The translations under genes and the position numbers were made by a program. Below, piece after piece: positions 34,103 to 43,757 of a DNA stretch of 64,000 nt (positions are counted from its first letter, which is position 1; every line of letters begins with the position of its first letter). The stretch is from positions 124,001 to 188,000 of the forward strand of contig NZ_BOMW01000012.1 of the NCBI RefSeq assembly GCF_016862395.1, read 5' to 3'. The notes beneath the pieces were generated by a model, which was given only the letters and a program-made list of their open reading frames with translations, was not told where the DNA came from and did not search any database. The stretch is from Actinoplanes siamensis (GTDB taxonomy: Bacteria; Actinomycetota; Actinomycetes; Mycobacteriales; Micromonosporaceae).

Positions 34103-36411
34103 TCCTTCACCAGGAGAGCGACGGGATAGGTGTGGAGCAGCTCGGCAACGGCCAGGCGATCGCCACCGTAGCTGGCATTCGTGAACACTTCCGTCCAACT
34201 GTGTCCGTCGAGTGACAACGCGGTGTCGTGCCATCCGCCGTGCCGTGACAATCCGACCGGGAGCCGGGTGGCGACCGCCACCACGCCGCCGCGGTCGAAC
34301 GCGAGCACGTGCTCACCGAGGCGGCCCTCGGCGAAGACCGGCTGGTACGACCGGAACAGCTCGGGACGTTGCCGCAGCAGCCGCAGCGTGCGGCTGACCA
34401 CCAGCAGTTTGGCCGCGCCGGTGTCGTCGACCGGCGGCTGCCACCCGTCGTCGACGCGGCCGAGCAGCTTGCGGCGGGCGGCGAAGTCGACAGGCCGGCG
34501 GTTGTCCGGGTCCACCAGCGACCAGTCCCACAGTTCGGTGCCCTGGTACACGTCCGGCACGCCGGGCATGGCCAGCTGCACCAGCTTCTGGCCCAGCGAG
34601 TTGGACCACCCGGGCGGCGTGATCGAGGCGGCGAAATCGGACACCTCACGGTTCAGCGCGGGGTCGTCGTAGATCTTGTCGATCATCGCGCGCAGGGCGT
34701 TCTCGAACGACTCGTCCGGTTGCGTCCAGGTGGTGACGGCTCCGGACTCACGGGCCGCCTTGAGGGCGTACGCCAGCAATCGCTCTCGGGAGATCGGCCA
34801 CGCGCCGACCGCGACCTGCCAGATCAGATGGGCCAGGGAGGGGTCCGGGAGCGGAGCGGCCCGGACCCAGCGGCGGACCACCTCGGTCCAGTCGCCGGGC
34901 ACCTCGGAGAGCACCGCCAGACGGGCCCGGACGTCCTCGCCGCGCTTGGTGTCATGGGTGCTCAGCGACGTCATGGTGTCCGGCCAGTCATGCTGGCGGG
35001 CCTGCGCGCACTCGTGGAACTCGTCCGGGCTGACGCTGAACCGGGAGGGGTCGTTGCCCACCTCGTTGCGGGCGACGAACCTGGTCCAGCGGTAGAACGC
35101 GGTGTCCTCGACGCCCTTGGCCATCACCGCGCCGGTGTACTGCTGGAAGCGCACCGCCAGCTCGTCCGAGGCGTTGCGCAGCCGGCCGGTCAGCTGGTCC
35201 AGCACGCTGGTCAGCTGCGGTCGCCGGCGGCCCGCCTCGGCACGGGCCTGGGCCAGGTGCCGGGCGCCGGCCGGCAGGTAGGAGCGATAGACCGGGAAGC
35301 ATGCGGCCAGCTCGGCCAGCCCCCGGGACGCCTCGTCGATCTCCGGGACCAGGCGGGACAGCCGCCCGAGCTCCGCCGCGAGCAGCCGGGTGGCCACGTC
35401 GTGCTTGGTCTCGTGCACCAGGTCCTGCCAGGAGATCTCCCGGCCGGTCAGGTGCCGCTCCAGCGTGTCGAAGAACGCCTCGGTGCTGCCGTCCACGAAG
35501 ACGCCGTTGACCTCGGCCATCGCGTCGTAGCCGGTGGTGCCGGCGACCGGCCAGCGAGGCAGCTGCTCCCCCGGCTCCAGGATCTTCTCGACCACCAGCC
35601 AGGCCTCCGGCGCCGCGTCGTGCAGGCGCTGCAGGTACGCACCGGGGTCGCGCAGCCCGTCCGGGTGGTCGACCCGGATGCCGTCCACCATGCCCTCGCG
35701 CACCCAGCGCAGGATCTCGGCGTGGGTGGCCTCGAAGACCTCCGGGTCCTCGACGCGCAGCGCGGCCAGGTCGACGATCGCGAAGAACCGCCGGTAGTTG
35801 ACCTCGCTGTCCCCGCGGGTCCAGTTGACCAGCTCGTAGTGCTGCCGGTCGTGCACCTCGCGGGCGCTGCCGGCGCCGGTCCCGTCCGCGATCGGGTACC
35901 GCTTGTCGTAGTAGACCAGCTCGTCGCCCTCGACCGTCAACTTGTCCAGCGCGTCCGGCTCGTCGGCCAGCACCGGGATCAGCAGCCGCCCCCGCGACCA
36001 GTCGATGTCGTAGAACGCGGCGTACTCCGACTCCTGGCCGCGCTTGAGCACGTCCCACCAGGTCGGGTTGGCCTTCGGGACGGCCACCCCGGCGTGGTTC
36101 GGCACGATGTCGGCGACCAGGCCGAGCCCGGCGTTCCGCAGCGCCTCGGAGAGGCCGCGCAGTCCTTCCGGCCCGCCCAACTCCGGGCTGACCTGGGTGT
36201 GGTCGACCGCGTCGTAACCGTGCTGCGAGCCGGGCGCCGCGGTGAGCAGCGGCGCCGAGTAGAGGTGGCTCACCCCGAGGTCGGCCAGGTAGTCGGCGAT
36301 CTCGGCGGTGGCCTTCAGGGGGAAATCCGGGCGGACCTGGACTCGGTAGGTGCTGGAGGGGACCTTCTTGTTCGGTTTCCGGGTGGCGGTGGGGCGGTCG
36401 GATGTGGGCAT
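34099..36411 (-). CDS. treY: Malto-oligosyltrehalose synthase
   Basis: 770 residues of GH13. Signatures are STYRVQVRPDFPLKATAEIA, LGVSHLYSAPLL, GSQHGYDAVDHTQVSPELGG, LVADIVPNHAGVA, DGIRVDHPDGLRDPG (nucleophile) and VVEKILEPGEQLP (acid/base). It isomerises the reducing-end linkage of a maltodextrin into an alpha,alpha-1,1 bond. Its ATG overlaps the treX stop (TAATG). Confidence 0.96.
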   Translation of the reverse strand: MPTSDRPTATRKPNKKVPSSTYRVQVRPDFPLKATAEIADYLADLGVSHLYSAPLLTAAPGSQHGYDAVDHTQVSPELGGPEGLRGLSEALRNAGLGLVADIVPNHAGVAVPKANPTWWDVLKRGQESEYAAFYDIDWSRGRLLIPVLADEPDALDKLTVEGDELVYYDKRYPIADGTGAGSAREVHDRQHYELVNWTRGDSEVNYRRFFAIVDLAALRVEDPEVFEATHAEILRWVREGMVDGIRVDHPDGLRDPGAYLQRLHDAAPEAWLVVEKILEPGEQLPRWPVAGTTGYDAMAEVNGVFVDGSTEAFFDTLERHLTGREISWQDLVHETKHDVATRLLAAELGRLSRLVPEIDEASRGLAELAACFPVYRSYLPAGARHLAQARAEAGRRRPQLTSVLDQLTGRLRNASDELAVRFQQYTGAVMAKGVEDTAFYRWTRFVARNEVGNDPSRFSVSPDEFHECAQARQHDWPDTMTSLSTHDTKRGEDVRARLAVLSEVPGDWTEVVRRWVRAAPLPDPSLAHLIWQVAVGAWPISRERLLAYALKAARESGAVTTWTQPDESFENALRAMIDKIYDDPALNREVSDFAASITPPGWSNSLGQKLVQLAMPGVPDVYQGTELWDWSLVDPDNRRPVDFAARRKLLGRVDDGWQPPVDDTGAAKLLVVSRTLRLLRQRPELFRSYQPVFAEGRLGEHVLAFDRGGVVAVATRLPVGLSRHGGWHDTALSLDGHSWTEVFTNASYGGDRLAVAELLHTYPVALLVKE

Positions 36412-38522
36412 TACACCGTCCTGTCGAGCACGATGAGGGAACGGTCCGGCACCCAGATCTTGTGGCCGGCCTCCACGACCGACGGGCGATCCAGGGACGG
36501 CTCGGCGGTTTCGATGACCTTCTCCCACTTCTCCCCGTACTCCGCGGGAGGTGTGGCGAACTCGAGGGGCGCGTCGTGCGCGTTGAAGAAGAGCAGGAAC
36601 GAGCTGTCCACATGACGCTGGCCGTACTGGCCGCGTTCCCGGATGCCCTCGCCGTTGACGAACAGCGCGACCGCCCGACCGAAGTCGTTGCCCCAGTCGT
36701 CGCCGGCCATCGGGCGCCCGTCCGGGGTGAACCACTCCAGGTCGGGCAGCGGGTCGCCGCCGCCGCGCGCGGTCACCGGCAGGCCGGTGAAGAACCGCCG
36801 CCGCTGGAACACCTGGTGGCGGTGGCGGAACGCGGTCAGCTTGCGGACGAACTCCAGCAGCTGCTCGTCGGCGTTCTCCCAGTCCACCCAGCTCAGCTCG
36901 TTGTCCTGGCAGTACGCGTTGTTGTTGCCCTGCTGGGTGCGCCCCATCTCGTCACCGTGCGAGATCATCGGCACGCCCTGGCTGAGCATCAGCGTGGCCA
37001 GGAAGTTGCGGCGCTGCTTGGCGCGCAGCTCCAGCACCTTCTCGTCGTCGGTCGGGCCCTCGGTCCCGCAGTTCCAGGACCGGTTGTGGCTCTCGCCGTC
37101 CCGGTTCTCCTCGCCGTTCGCCTCGTTGTGCTTGTCGTTGTAGGAGACCAGGTCGTCGAGCGTGAACCCGTCGTGCGCGGTGACGAAGTTGATCGAGTGG
37201 AACGGTTTGCGGCCGTCGTCCTGGTAGAGGTCAGCCGAGCCGGTGATGCGGCTGGCGAACTCGGCCAGGGTGGCCGGCTCGCCACGCCAGAAGTCGCGGA
37301 CCGTGTCGCGGTACTTCCCGTTCCACTCGGTCCAGTTCGGCGGGAAGTTGCCCACCTGGTAGCCGCCCGGGCCGACGTCCCACGGCTCGGCGATCAGCTT
37401 GACCTGGCCGACGATCGGGTCCTGCTGGACCACCTCGAAGAACGTGGAGAGCCGGTCGACGTCGTAGAACTCGCGGGCCAGCGTGGACGCGAGGTCGAAA
37501 CGGAAGCCGTCCACGTGCATCTCGGTGACCCAGTAACGCAGCGAATCCATGATCAACTGCAGGCTCTGCGGACTGCGCACGTTCAGGCTGTTCCCGGTGC
37601 CGGTGTAGTCCATGTAGAACTGCGGCTGGTCGTCGACGAGCCGGTAGTACGTCCGGTTGTCGATGCCCTTGAGGCTCAGCGTCGGCCCGAGATGGTTGCC
37701 CTCCGCGGTGTGGTTGTAGACCACGTCCAGGATGACCTCCATCCCGGCCGCGTGCAGTGCCTTCACCATGCCGCGGAACTCCTGGGTCTGCTGCCCGAGC
37801 GTGCCGGTCGAGGAGTACCCGTGGTACGGCGCGAAGAAGCCGAGCGTGTTGTAGCCCCAGTAGTTGCGCAGGCCCAGGTCGTGCAGCCGGTTGTCATGGA
37901 CGAACTGGTGCACCGGCATCAGCTCGACAGCCGTCACGCCGAGGCTCTTCAGGTGCTCGATGGTCGCCGGGTGGCCGATCGCCGAGTAGCTGCCGCGCAT
38001 GTCCCGGGGGATGTCCGGGTGCCGCTGGGTGAGGCCCTTCACGTGGGTCTCGTAGATCACCGAGTGGTGGTACGGGATGTCCGGCCGCCGGTCGTTGCCC
38101 CAGTCGAAGTACGGGTTCACCACGACGCCCTTGGCCATGTAGGGCGCCGAGTCGGTGTCCGACATCTGGTCCGGGTTGTCGAAGTCGTACGCGTACAGCG
38201 AGGGGTGCCAGTCGATGTCCGAGTCGACGGCCCGCGCGTACGGGTCGAGCAGCAGCTTGTGCGGGTTGCACCGAAGTCCGCGGTGCGGCTCGTACGGGCC
38301 GTAGACTCGATAGCCGTACCGCTGGCCCGGCTCCACGCCGGGCAGGTACGCGTGCCAGACGAACGCGTCCTGCTCGTGCAACAGGACCTTGCGCTCGTTC
38401 CCGGCGGCGTCGAAGAGACAGAGCTCCACGGCTTCGGCCACCTCGGAGAAGATTGCGAAGTTCGTGCCCGTCCCGTCGTACGTCGCCCCCAATGGGTACC
38501 GGTGACCAGGCCAGACCTGCAT
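36411..38522 (-). CDS. treX: Glycogen debranching enzyme (GlgX/TreX type)
   Basis: 703 residues of GH13 with a CBM48-type N-terminal domain (WPGHRYPLGATYDGTGTNFA). The barrel has YETHVKGLTQRHPDIP, AVELMPVHQFV, VILDVVYNHTAEGN, DGFRFDLASTL (nucleophile), LIAEPWDVGPGGYQVG (acid/base) and FVTAHDGFTLDD. It removes alpha-1,6 branches from glycogen to supply linear maltodextrin to TreY. It is the first gene of the operon, divergent from the alpha-glucan genes. Confidence 0.96.
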   Translation of the reverse strand: MQVWPGHRYPLGATYDGTGTNFAIFSEVAEAVELCLFDAAGNERKVLLHEQDAFVWHAYLPGVEPGQRYGYRVYGPYEPHRGLRCNPHKLLLDPYARAVDSDIDWHPSLYAYDFDNPDQMSDTDSAPYMAKGVVVNPYFDWGNDRRPDIPYHHSVIYETHVKGLTQRHPDIPRDMRGSYSAIGHPATIEHLKSLGVTAVELMPVHQFVHDNRLHDLGLRNYWGYNTLGFFAPYHGYSSTGTLGQQTQEFRGMVKALHAAGMEVILDVVYNHTAEGNHLGPTLSLKGIDNRTYYRLVDDQPQFYMDYTGTGNSLNVRSPQSLQLIMDSLRYWVTEMHVDGFRFDLASTLAREFYDVDRLSTFFEVVQQDPIVGQVKLIAEPWDVGPGGYQVGNFPPNWTEWNGKYRDTVRDFWRGEPATLAEFASRITGSADLYQDDGRKPFHSINFVTAHDGFTLDDLVSYNDKHNEANGEENRDGESHNRSWNCGTEGPTDDEKVLELRAKQRRNFLATLMLSQGVPMISHGDEMGRTQQGNNNAYCQDNELSWVDWENADEQLLEFVRKLTAFRHRHQVFQRRRFFTGLPVTARGGGDPLPDLEWFTPDGRPMAGDDWGNDFGRAVALFVNGEGIRERGQYGQRHVDSSFLLFFNAHDAPLEFATPPAEYGEKWEKVIETAEPSLDRPSVVEAGHKIWVPDRSLIVLDRTV

Positions 38523-38695
38523 GTGTTGCGCTCCCCTCGGCCTTCGGTCGTCGCGACCGGCCCGCGGTTCATGCCCGTCCGCGGGGCGGGTTAATCCTGT
38601 CCGGCCGCGTCTGTGGCCATTCTCGCGGGACCGGCTGATACGGTCGGTTCGACTGTCCGATTAGGCGATGATTTATCCCCATACGGGGGTTTAGC
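38523..38695. promoter_or_regulatory. Divergent promoter region between treX and the alpha-glucan operon
   Basis: This 173-bp gap must carry both promoters. It includes an A/T-rich patch (GATGATTTATCCCCATA, about 38666-38682) and a GGGGG run that can serve as ribosome site for the GTG at 38696. I see no clear operator. Confidence 0.5.
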
Positions 38696-40531
38696 GTGTT
38701 CGAAATCGAGCATAAGGGGGACGTGCCGCGGATCGAGCCTCTGACCTTCGGGCCGCAGCTGGGCGGCGTGCCCTCCCCCGAACTCGGCGCGGGCCGGGAA
38801 TGGCTGGTCACGGACGGTCTGGGCGGGTCGGCCACGGGCACCGTGAGCGGCCTGCGGACCCGCCCCGAGCACGCCCTGCTGACCGTCGCCCGGCCCGGCC
38901 GGACACCACACGTCGCCCTCGCCGCGCTCGATCTGACCGTGACGCTTCACACAGGCACGAAAGTGCCCCTCTACACCCACGCGTGGGAATCCGGCAGCGT
39001 CGACCCGCTCGGCCACCGCCTGCTGGAGACGTTCACGCTGAGCGCCGGGCTGCCCCGCTGGCGCTGGCGGATCGGCGACGTGGTGATCGAGCGCACGCTG
39101 GCGATGTCGTACGGGAGCCCGTCGCTCGCGGTGGTGCACCGGGTGGTCAGCGCGCCGGGGCCGGTCGGCCTGACGGTCGCGGCGATGTGCACCTGGCGCG
39201 AGGCCTCCGGCGCCCGGCGCGCGGACGGCCCGGGTCTGCGGATCGAGCAGGTCGCCGACGGGGTGCTGGTGGAGGACGCGTACCGGCTGGCCGGGCCGGG
39301 CTGGCAACCCGCCGGGCAGTGGCACCTGGGCGCCCGCGCCGGCGCGGTGACCGAGGACCTCTGGTTGGGCGGCACCTTCGGCGGACCGGCCTGGCCCGGC
39401 GAGACCCTGGAGATCTCCGCCTGGGCCGGCGATCTCGCGCACCGTCCGCCCGCGCCCCCTCTGGTCCTGGCCGCCGCGCGGGAGCGCGCGCATCGGCTGG
39501 TCACCGCCGCCAAGGCCGAGGGGTACGCCGGCAGTCTGGCCCTCGCCGCGGACGCGTTCGTGCTCCGGGCCCCGTTCCTGGCCGACGGCTATCCGTGGTC
39601 CGGGCGGGCCGCGCCGCTCGCCGCCTACGAGGGGCTGCTGCTCGACACCGGACGCGCCGACGAGGGCCGGGACCTGCTGCGCGCCCTGGTCGAGCGGCCC
39701 GGGGACGGTGTCGACTTCCCGCTCTGGCTGGTGCACGCGGTCGACCGGCACGTGACCCGCACCGGCGACAGCGATCTGGCCCGGGAGGTGGCCGTCCCGC
39801 TCAGCCGGCTGCTGCGGCAGTCGCTGAGCGGTGCCGGCCCGCTCACCGTGGACCCGGCCGACGGGCTGCTCGCGCTAGCGGCCGGCGCCGCTGCTCCCGG
39901 TGGCGGCCGGGTGGGCAAGCTCGTCGAGATCAACGCGCTGTGGGTGAACGCGCTCGCCGCGCTCGGGGACCTGCTGGCCGAGGGCGGGCGGGACGACGCG
40001 CGGCCCCGGGAACGGCACGCCCGCGCGCGGGAGTCGTTCGTGCGGCGGTTCCCGGCGCCCGAGGGCTGGCTGCACGACGTGGTGGAGGGGCCGGCGGCGC
40101 CGTACCCGCTCGGGGCGGGGACCCAGCACGACGATCCGACGCTGCGGCCGTACCAGTTGTTCGCCTGGTCGCTGCCGCACGCGCCGATGCGCGGCACCGC
40201 CGGGGTCGGGGTGGCGGCGGCCGGGGAGGCCCTGCTCACACCGCTCGGGCTGCGGACCCTGGCGCCGGACGAGTACGGCTACGACGGCGCCCACCCGGAG
40301 CAGGGCCGGGTGCTGCCGTGGCTGATCGGGCCGTACGTGGACGCCTGCGCCGCCACCGGCCGGCCGGTCGACGGCCTGCTCGACGGGATCACCGCCAGCC
40401 GCGCCGAGCAGGGCGTCGGCTCGGTCGGCGAGGCCGCGCACGGCGACGCCCCGCACCCGCCGGCCGGCCGCCCGTTCGACGCGCTCGCGGTCGCCGAGGC
40501 CCTGCGGGTGGAGACGAGGTACGCCCCGTGA
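38696..40531 (+). CDS. Amylo-alpha-1,6-glucosidase-type glycogen debranching enzyme
   Basis: 611 residues. The N-terminal domain of bacterial debranching enzymes is recognisable (REWLVTDGLGGSATGTVSGL RTRP, split near residue 40), followed by an (alpha/alpha)6-barrel with YPWSGRAAPLAAYEGLLLDTG, FPLWLVHAVDRHV, GKLVEINALWVNAL and RPYQLFAWSLPHAPM. It would cleave branch points in alpha-glucans. The GTG at 38696 follows GGGGG by 7 nt; a GTG at 38723 is a weaker alternative. The stop overlaps the next gene's start. Confidence 0.88.
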   Translation: MFEIEHKGDVPRIEPLTFGPQLGGVPSPELGAGREWLVTDGLGGSATGTVSGLRTRPEHALLTVARPGRTPHVALAALDLTVTLHTGTKVPLYTHAWESGSVDPLGHRLLETFTLSAGLPRWRWRIGDVVIERTLAMSYGSPSLAVVHRVVSAPGPVGLTVAAMCTWREASGARRADGPGLRIEQVADGVLVEDAYRLAGPGWQPAGQWHLGARAGAVTEDLWLGGTFGGPAWPGETLEISAWAGDLAHRPPAPPLVLAAARERAHRLVTAAKAEGYAGSLALAADAFVLRAPFLADGYPWSGRAAPLAAYEGLLLDTGRADEGRDLLRALVERPGDGVDFPLWLVHAVDRHVTRTGDSDLAREVAVPLSRLLRQSLSGAGPLTVDPADGLLALAAGAAAPGGGRVGKLVEINALWVNALAALGDLLAEGGRDDARPRERHARARESFVRRFPAPEGWLHDVVEGPAAPYPLGAGTQHDDPTLRPYQLFAWSLPHAPMRGTAGVGVAAAGEALLTPLGLRTLAPDEYGYDGAHPEQGRVLPWLIGPYVDACAATGRPVDGLLDGITASRAEQGVGSVGEAAHGDAPHPPAGRPFDALAVAEALRVETRYAP

Positions 40532-41778
40532 GCCGGATCCTGATGCTGTCCTGGGAGTACCCGCCCCTGCTGGTCGGCGGCCTGGGCCGGCACGTGCACG
40601 CGCTGGCCGGCGCCCTGACCGAGGCCGGGCACGAGGTCACTGTCGTCACCCGGCACTGTTCGGGCACCCTCCGGGAGGAGACGATCGAGGGGGTACGGGT
40701 GGTCCGCGCCCCGGAGGACCCGCCCGTCTTCGAGACGACCGGCGGTGACCTGCTCGCCTGGGCGACGGCGTTCAACCACGCGCTGACCCGGGCCGCCCTG
40801 CGCGCGGTCCGGTCCGCCCGCGCGCGGGGCCGCCGGTACGACGTGGTGCACGCGCACGACTGGCTGGTCGCGCACGCCGCGATGACCGTTCGCGACCAGT
40901 TGGACGCCCCGCTGGTCGCGACCGTGCACGCCACCGAGTCCGGCCGCCACCAGGGCTGGCTGCCGGACGCGCACAACCGGACCATCCATGACATCGAACG
41001 CTGGCTGTGCGCCGAGGCCGACCGGGTGATCGTCTGCTCGGAGTACATGCGCGGCGAGGTGATCCGCCTCTTCGGGGTCCCGCCGGAGCGCACGCGGGTG
41101 GTCCGCAACGGGGTGGACGCACTGCGCTGGCGGGCCCGGCCGCGGGCGGTCGCGGCCGCCCGGGCCCGCTTCGCCGGAGTGGACGGGCCGCTGGTCAGCT
41201 ACGCCGGGCGGCTGGTCTACGAGAAGGGCGTGCAGCACCTGCTGGCCGCGGTACCGGCGTTGCGGGACCGCTTTCCGGGGCTGCGCGTGGTGATCGCCGG
41301 CGACGGCCCGTACCGCGAGGAACTGGAACTGCGATCCGGCCCTCCGGTGACCTTCGCCGGCTTCCTGACCGGTCATGAGCTGACCGGGCTGATGGCGGCC
41401 TCGGACTGTTACGTGGTGCCGAGCATCTACGAGCCGTTCGGCATGGTCGCCCTGGAGGCGGCGGCGGCCGGAACCCCGGTGGCGGTCTCCGCCACCGGGG
41501 GCCTGACCGAGATCATCGAGCATGGGCGCACCGGCGTGCGTTTCCCGCCGGGCGACCCGGCCGCGCTGACCGACGCGGTCGCGGCAGTGCTCAGCGACCG
41601 CGAGTACGCCCGCTCCCTGGCGCTGCGGGCCCGCGCCCGCGTCGTCGAGGACTACAACTGGCACTCGATCGCCACCCGGACCGCGGCGGTGTACGACAGC
41701 GTGCGGGCGCGGCCCGGCCTTCTCCCGCACCAGACGTCGCCCCCGCTCCTGACCATCCCCCGGGTCCTGGTCGGCTGA
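40528..41778 (+). CDS. Glycosyltransferase family 4, probable alpha-glucan synthase
   Basis: 416 residues of a GT-B fold: MLSWEYPPLLVGGLGRHVHA at the N-terminus, HAHDWLVAHAA, VNGV-type VRNGVDALRW, SYAGRLVYEKGVQHLLAAVP, and the donor-site EPFGMVALEAAAAGTPVAVS. The WEYPP..GGLG start is shared with glycogen synthase/maltose-1-phosphate synthase (GlgM-like) GT4 enzymes. Pairing with a debranching enzyme (GTGA overlap) and position opposite treXYZ support an alpha-1,4-glucan role, but the donor (ADP- or UDP-glucose) cannot be read from sequence. Confidence 0.86.
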   Translation: MSRILMLSWEYPPLLVGGLGRHVHALAGALTEAGHEVTVVTRHCSGTLREETIEGVRVVRAPEDPPVFETTGGDLLAWATAFNHALTRAALRAVRSARARGRRYDVVHAHDWLVAHAAMTVRDQLDAPLVATVHATESGRHQGWLPDAHNRTIHDIERWLCAEADRVIVCSEYMRGEVIRLFGVPPERTRVVRNGVDALRWRARPRAVAAARARFAGVDGPLVSYAGRLVYEKGVQHLLAAVPALRDRFPGLRVVIAGDGPYREELELRSGPPVTFAGFLTGHELTGLMAASDCYVVPSIYEPFGMVALEAAAAGTPVAVSATGGLTEIIEHGRTGVRFPPGDPAALTDAVAAVLSDREYARSLALRARARVVEDYNWHSIATRTAAVYDSVRARPGLLPHQTSPPLLTIPRVLVG

Positions 41779-41872
41779 TCCGGGCCAGGGCGAGCGGCCC
41801 GGCCGGCAGCGGCGCGGCGCGACCCCGGCGGGCCGCGCCGTATCGCGGGGTCCGCCGGGAGCGCGGTGCGGA

Positions 41873-42544
41873 TCAGGCGGCCGTGGCCGACCACATCGCG
41901 GTGAAGGCCGCCGCCTCCCCCGCCAGCCAGCTCTCCACATCGGCCGGTCGGGTCGCCGGGTTCAGCCGGTGGGTGACCCCGCGGCGCAGGTCGACCAGGA
42001 CCGGCTCGGCGTCCGGCAGGATCTGGTCCATGTGCCGGGCCATCAGGTGCAGCATGGCGGTGACCAGCTCCACGCTCGGCGGCTCCTCGTCGAAGTGGAT
42101 GCGGACCGCCTCCCGGCGACCGTCCTCGAAGCGCAGCCCGAAATGCGGGTTGATCTTCACTGCCAGCGGCCCGACGCTGGCCAGGGCGTCGCGGGTCTGG
42201 ATCAGGGTGATCCGCTCGGGGTCGCCGAGGGACGCCAGGTAGGTGCGGGCGCCGGCGCGGAGCGACTCGTACAGCGGCTTCCAGCGCTCCTTCACCAGGG
42301 CGACGACGCCGCCGAGATAACTGCCGCCGGTGCGGAACGCGATGTCCGCCTTCAGCGCCTTGACGAGCTGGCCGTGGGGGTTGAACCCGCTCCGCCGCTC
42401 GCGCTGCTTGCGCAGGCCGCCGACGAACGTGGCCTTCGCGGGGCCGGTGCGGGAGACGTACCGCGTGAAGCCCAGCATCGTGGCGTAGGGCGGGATGACG
42501 GGCACGGGGTTGGTCGAGATCGTGGACAGGGTGGACGTGGTCAC
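41873..42544 (-). CDS. Protein of unknown function, probably SOS-controlled
   Basis: 223 residues with no family I can name. It is soluble, mixed alpha/beta, with a basic middle (GLRKQRERRSGFNPHGQLVK) and a C-terminal half containing DALASVGPLAVKINPHFGLR, IHFDEEPPSVELVTAMLHLM and EPVLVDLRRGVTHRLNPATR. GGAG sits 6 nt before the GTG at 42544. A LexA-box-like sequence (42574-42589) lies 30 bp upstream, with a TAGAAT -10 candidate further out, so it may be induced by DNA damage. Confidence 0.7.
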   Translation of the reverse strand: MTTSTLSTISTNPVPVIPPYATMLGFTRYVSRTGPAKATFVGGLRKQRERRSGFNPHGQLVKALKADIAFRTGGSYLGGVVALVKERWKPLYESLRAGARTYLASLGDPERITLIQTRDALASVGPLAVKINPHFGLRFEDGRREAVRIHFDEEPPSVELVTAMLHLMARHMDQILPDAEPVLVDLRRGVTHRLNPATRPADVESWLAGEAAAFTAMWSATAA

Positions 42545-42847
42545 GTCGGTCTCCTCACTCGCGCCGCGAAGCCTCGAACAGGCGTTCCCACCTGGCCGAA
42601 GATCAGCAGCTCAGGGCCCCTCTTTCGTACATACATTCTAATCGACGGGTACGACATTCCCAACCGCCGGCGGCTCCGACCCGACGCGTCGACGCCCCTC
42701 CGCGGCAGGTCGCCCGCCGGCGTCGCGGACCGGTCGCCCGACGTCGGGATTTCCGCGGCCGATCCGGCCCGGCAATCCGCGAGGTCGGGCCGGGACGTGG
42801 CGCCGGGCGGGACGGAGCCGGGTTCCGGACCGGCCGGATGGCACAGA
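42545..42847. other. Divergent intergenic region
   Basis: These 303 bp separate the unknown gene (minus) from the esterase (plus). They contain the LexA-like box, an A/T-richer promoter patch near 42627-42645 (GTACATACATTCTAATC on the plus strand, TAGAAT on the minus), and otherwise GC-rich sequence with no recognisable gene. Confidence 0.6.
42574..42589. promoter_or_regulatory. LexA (SOS) box candidate
   Basis: TCGAACaggcGTTCcc matches the actinobacterial/Bacillus-type SOS consensus TCGAAC-N4-GTTCGA in 10 of 12 defined positions, including the whole core GAAC-N4-GTTC. It lies 30 bp upstream of the start of the unknown gene at 41873-42544. Confidence 0.6.
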
Positions 42848-43609
42848 ATGAGGGGCGTGGCTCTGATCCGGTGTGACTTCGACTCCGAGGCGCTGGAACT
42901 GCGTACCTCGATGACCGTGATACTGCCCGACCAGGACGGTGACGCCCCGCCGCCGGTGCTCTACCTGCTGCACGGGCTGACCGACGATCACAGCGCGTGG
43001 AGCCGGTTCACCTCGGTCGAGCGGTACGCCGCCGAGCACCGGCTCGCGGTGATCATGCCGCAGGTGCATCGCAGCTTCTACGCCAACGAGGCGTACGGGA
43101 TGCGCTTCTGGGACTTCCTGTCGGCCGAGCTGCCGGAGCGGGCGAAGCAGTTCTTCCGGGTCTCCGGGCGCCGCGAGGACACGTACGTCGCCGGCCTGTC
43201 GATGGGTGGCTACGGCGCGATGAAGTGGGCGCTGCGCGAACCCGAGCGGTTCGCCGCGGCGGCGACGCTCTCCGGAGCGCTGGACCTGGCGTACATCCAG
43301 GAACATGATCTGCGGCCGGAGATGCGCGCCCTGGTCGCCCGGGTCTTCGCCGACCGGGTCGTCGCCGGAGGCGACGAGGACCTGCTGCATCTGCTGCGGG
43401 TCGCCGACAAGCGGCGGCTCCCCCGGCTGATGCTGCGCTGCGGCACGGAGGACCACCTGCTCGCGCAGAACCGCCGGTTCACCGCCGCCTGCAGGGCCAA
43501 CGGCGTCGACCTGACCACCGCCTTCGAACCCGGCGAACACACCTGGTCCTACTGGGACGCCCAACTCCCCGCCGTACTCGACTGGCTGCTCACCCCCCGC
43601 AACCCCTGA
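42848..43609 (+). CDS. Esterase family alpha/beta hydrolase
   Basis: 253 residues of the esterase D/antigen-85-like family. The oxyanion/Gly region is VLYLLHGLTDDHSAWSRF, the nucleophile elbow is VAGLSMGGYGAMKWAL (GLSMG), and the late His is in FEPGEHTWSYWDAQ, with the acid in LRCGTEDHLL. No signal peptide, so cytoplasmic; it resembles S-formylglutathione hydrolase/tributyrin esterases, but the substrate is unknown. The ATG at 42848 or a GTG at 42857 could be the start. Confidence 0.88.
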   Translation: MRGVALIRCDFDSEALELRTSMTVILPDQDGDAPPPVLYLLHGLTDDHSAWSRFTSVERYAAEHRLAVIMPQVHRSFYANEAYGMRFWDFLSAELPERAKQFFRVSGRREDTYVAGLSMGGYGAMKWALREPERFAAAATLSGALDLAYIQEHDLRPEMRALVARVFADRVVAGGDEDLLHLLRVADKRRLPRLMLRCGTEDHLLAQNRRFTAACRANGVDLTTAFEPGEHTWSYWDAQLPAVLDWLLTPRNP

Positions 43610-43636
43610 CCGCCCCCCAGCGACCGGCACCCCGAC

Positions 43637-43730
43637 GCATTTCGCCCGCCGACGACGGGAGCGCCGAAAGCTACAAGCGAAGCGTGGTCGTTCTCGGCGC
43701 TCCCGTCATCGGCTCACAGGGGCGAAATGC
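43637..43730. terminator. 94-bp two-tier inverted repeat between convergent genes
   Basis: Outer arms GCATTTCGCC (43637-43646) and GGCGAAATGC (43721-43730) enclose inner arms GACGACGGGAGCGCCGA (43651-43667) and its near-complement ending 43710, with a single mismatch. An asymmetric internal bulge of 4 versus 10 nt separates the tiers and about 26 nt form the loop. It lies between the esterase and PAC2 stops and probably terminates both. Confidence 0.65.
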
Positions 43731-43757
43731 CCGCCAGGTGGAGCGAGGCCATCAAAC

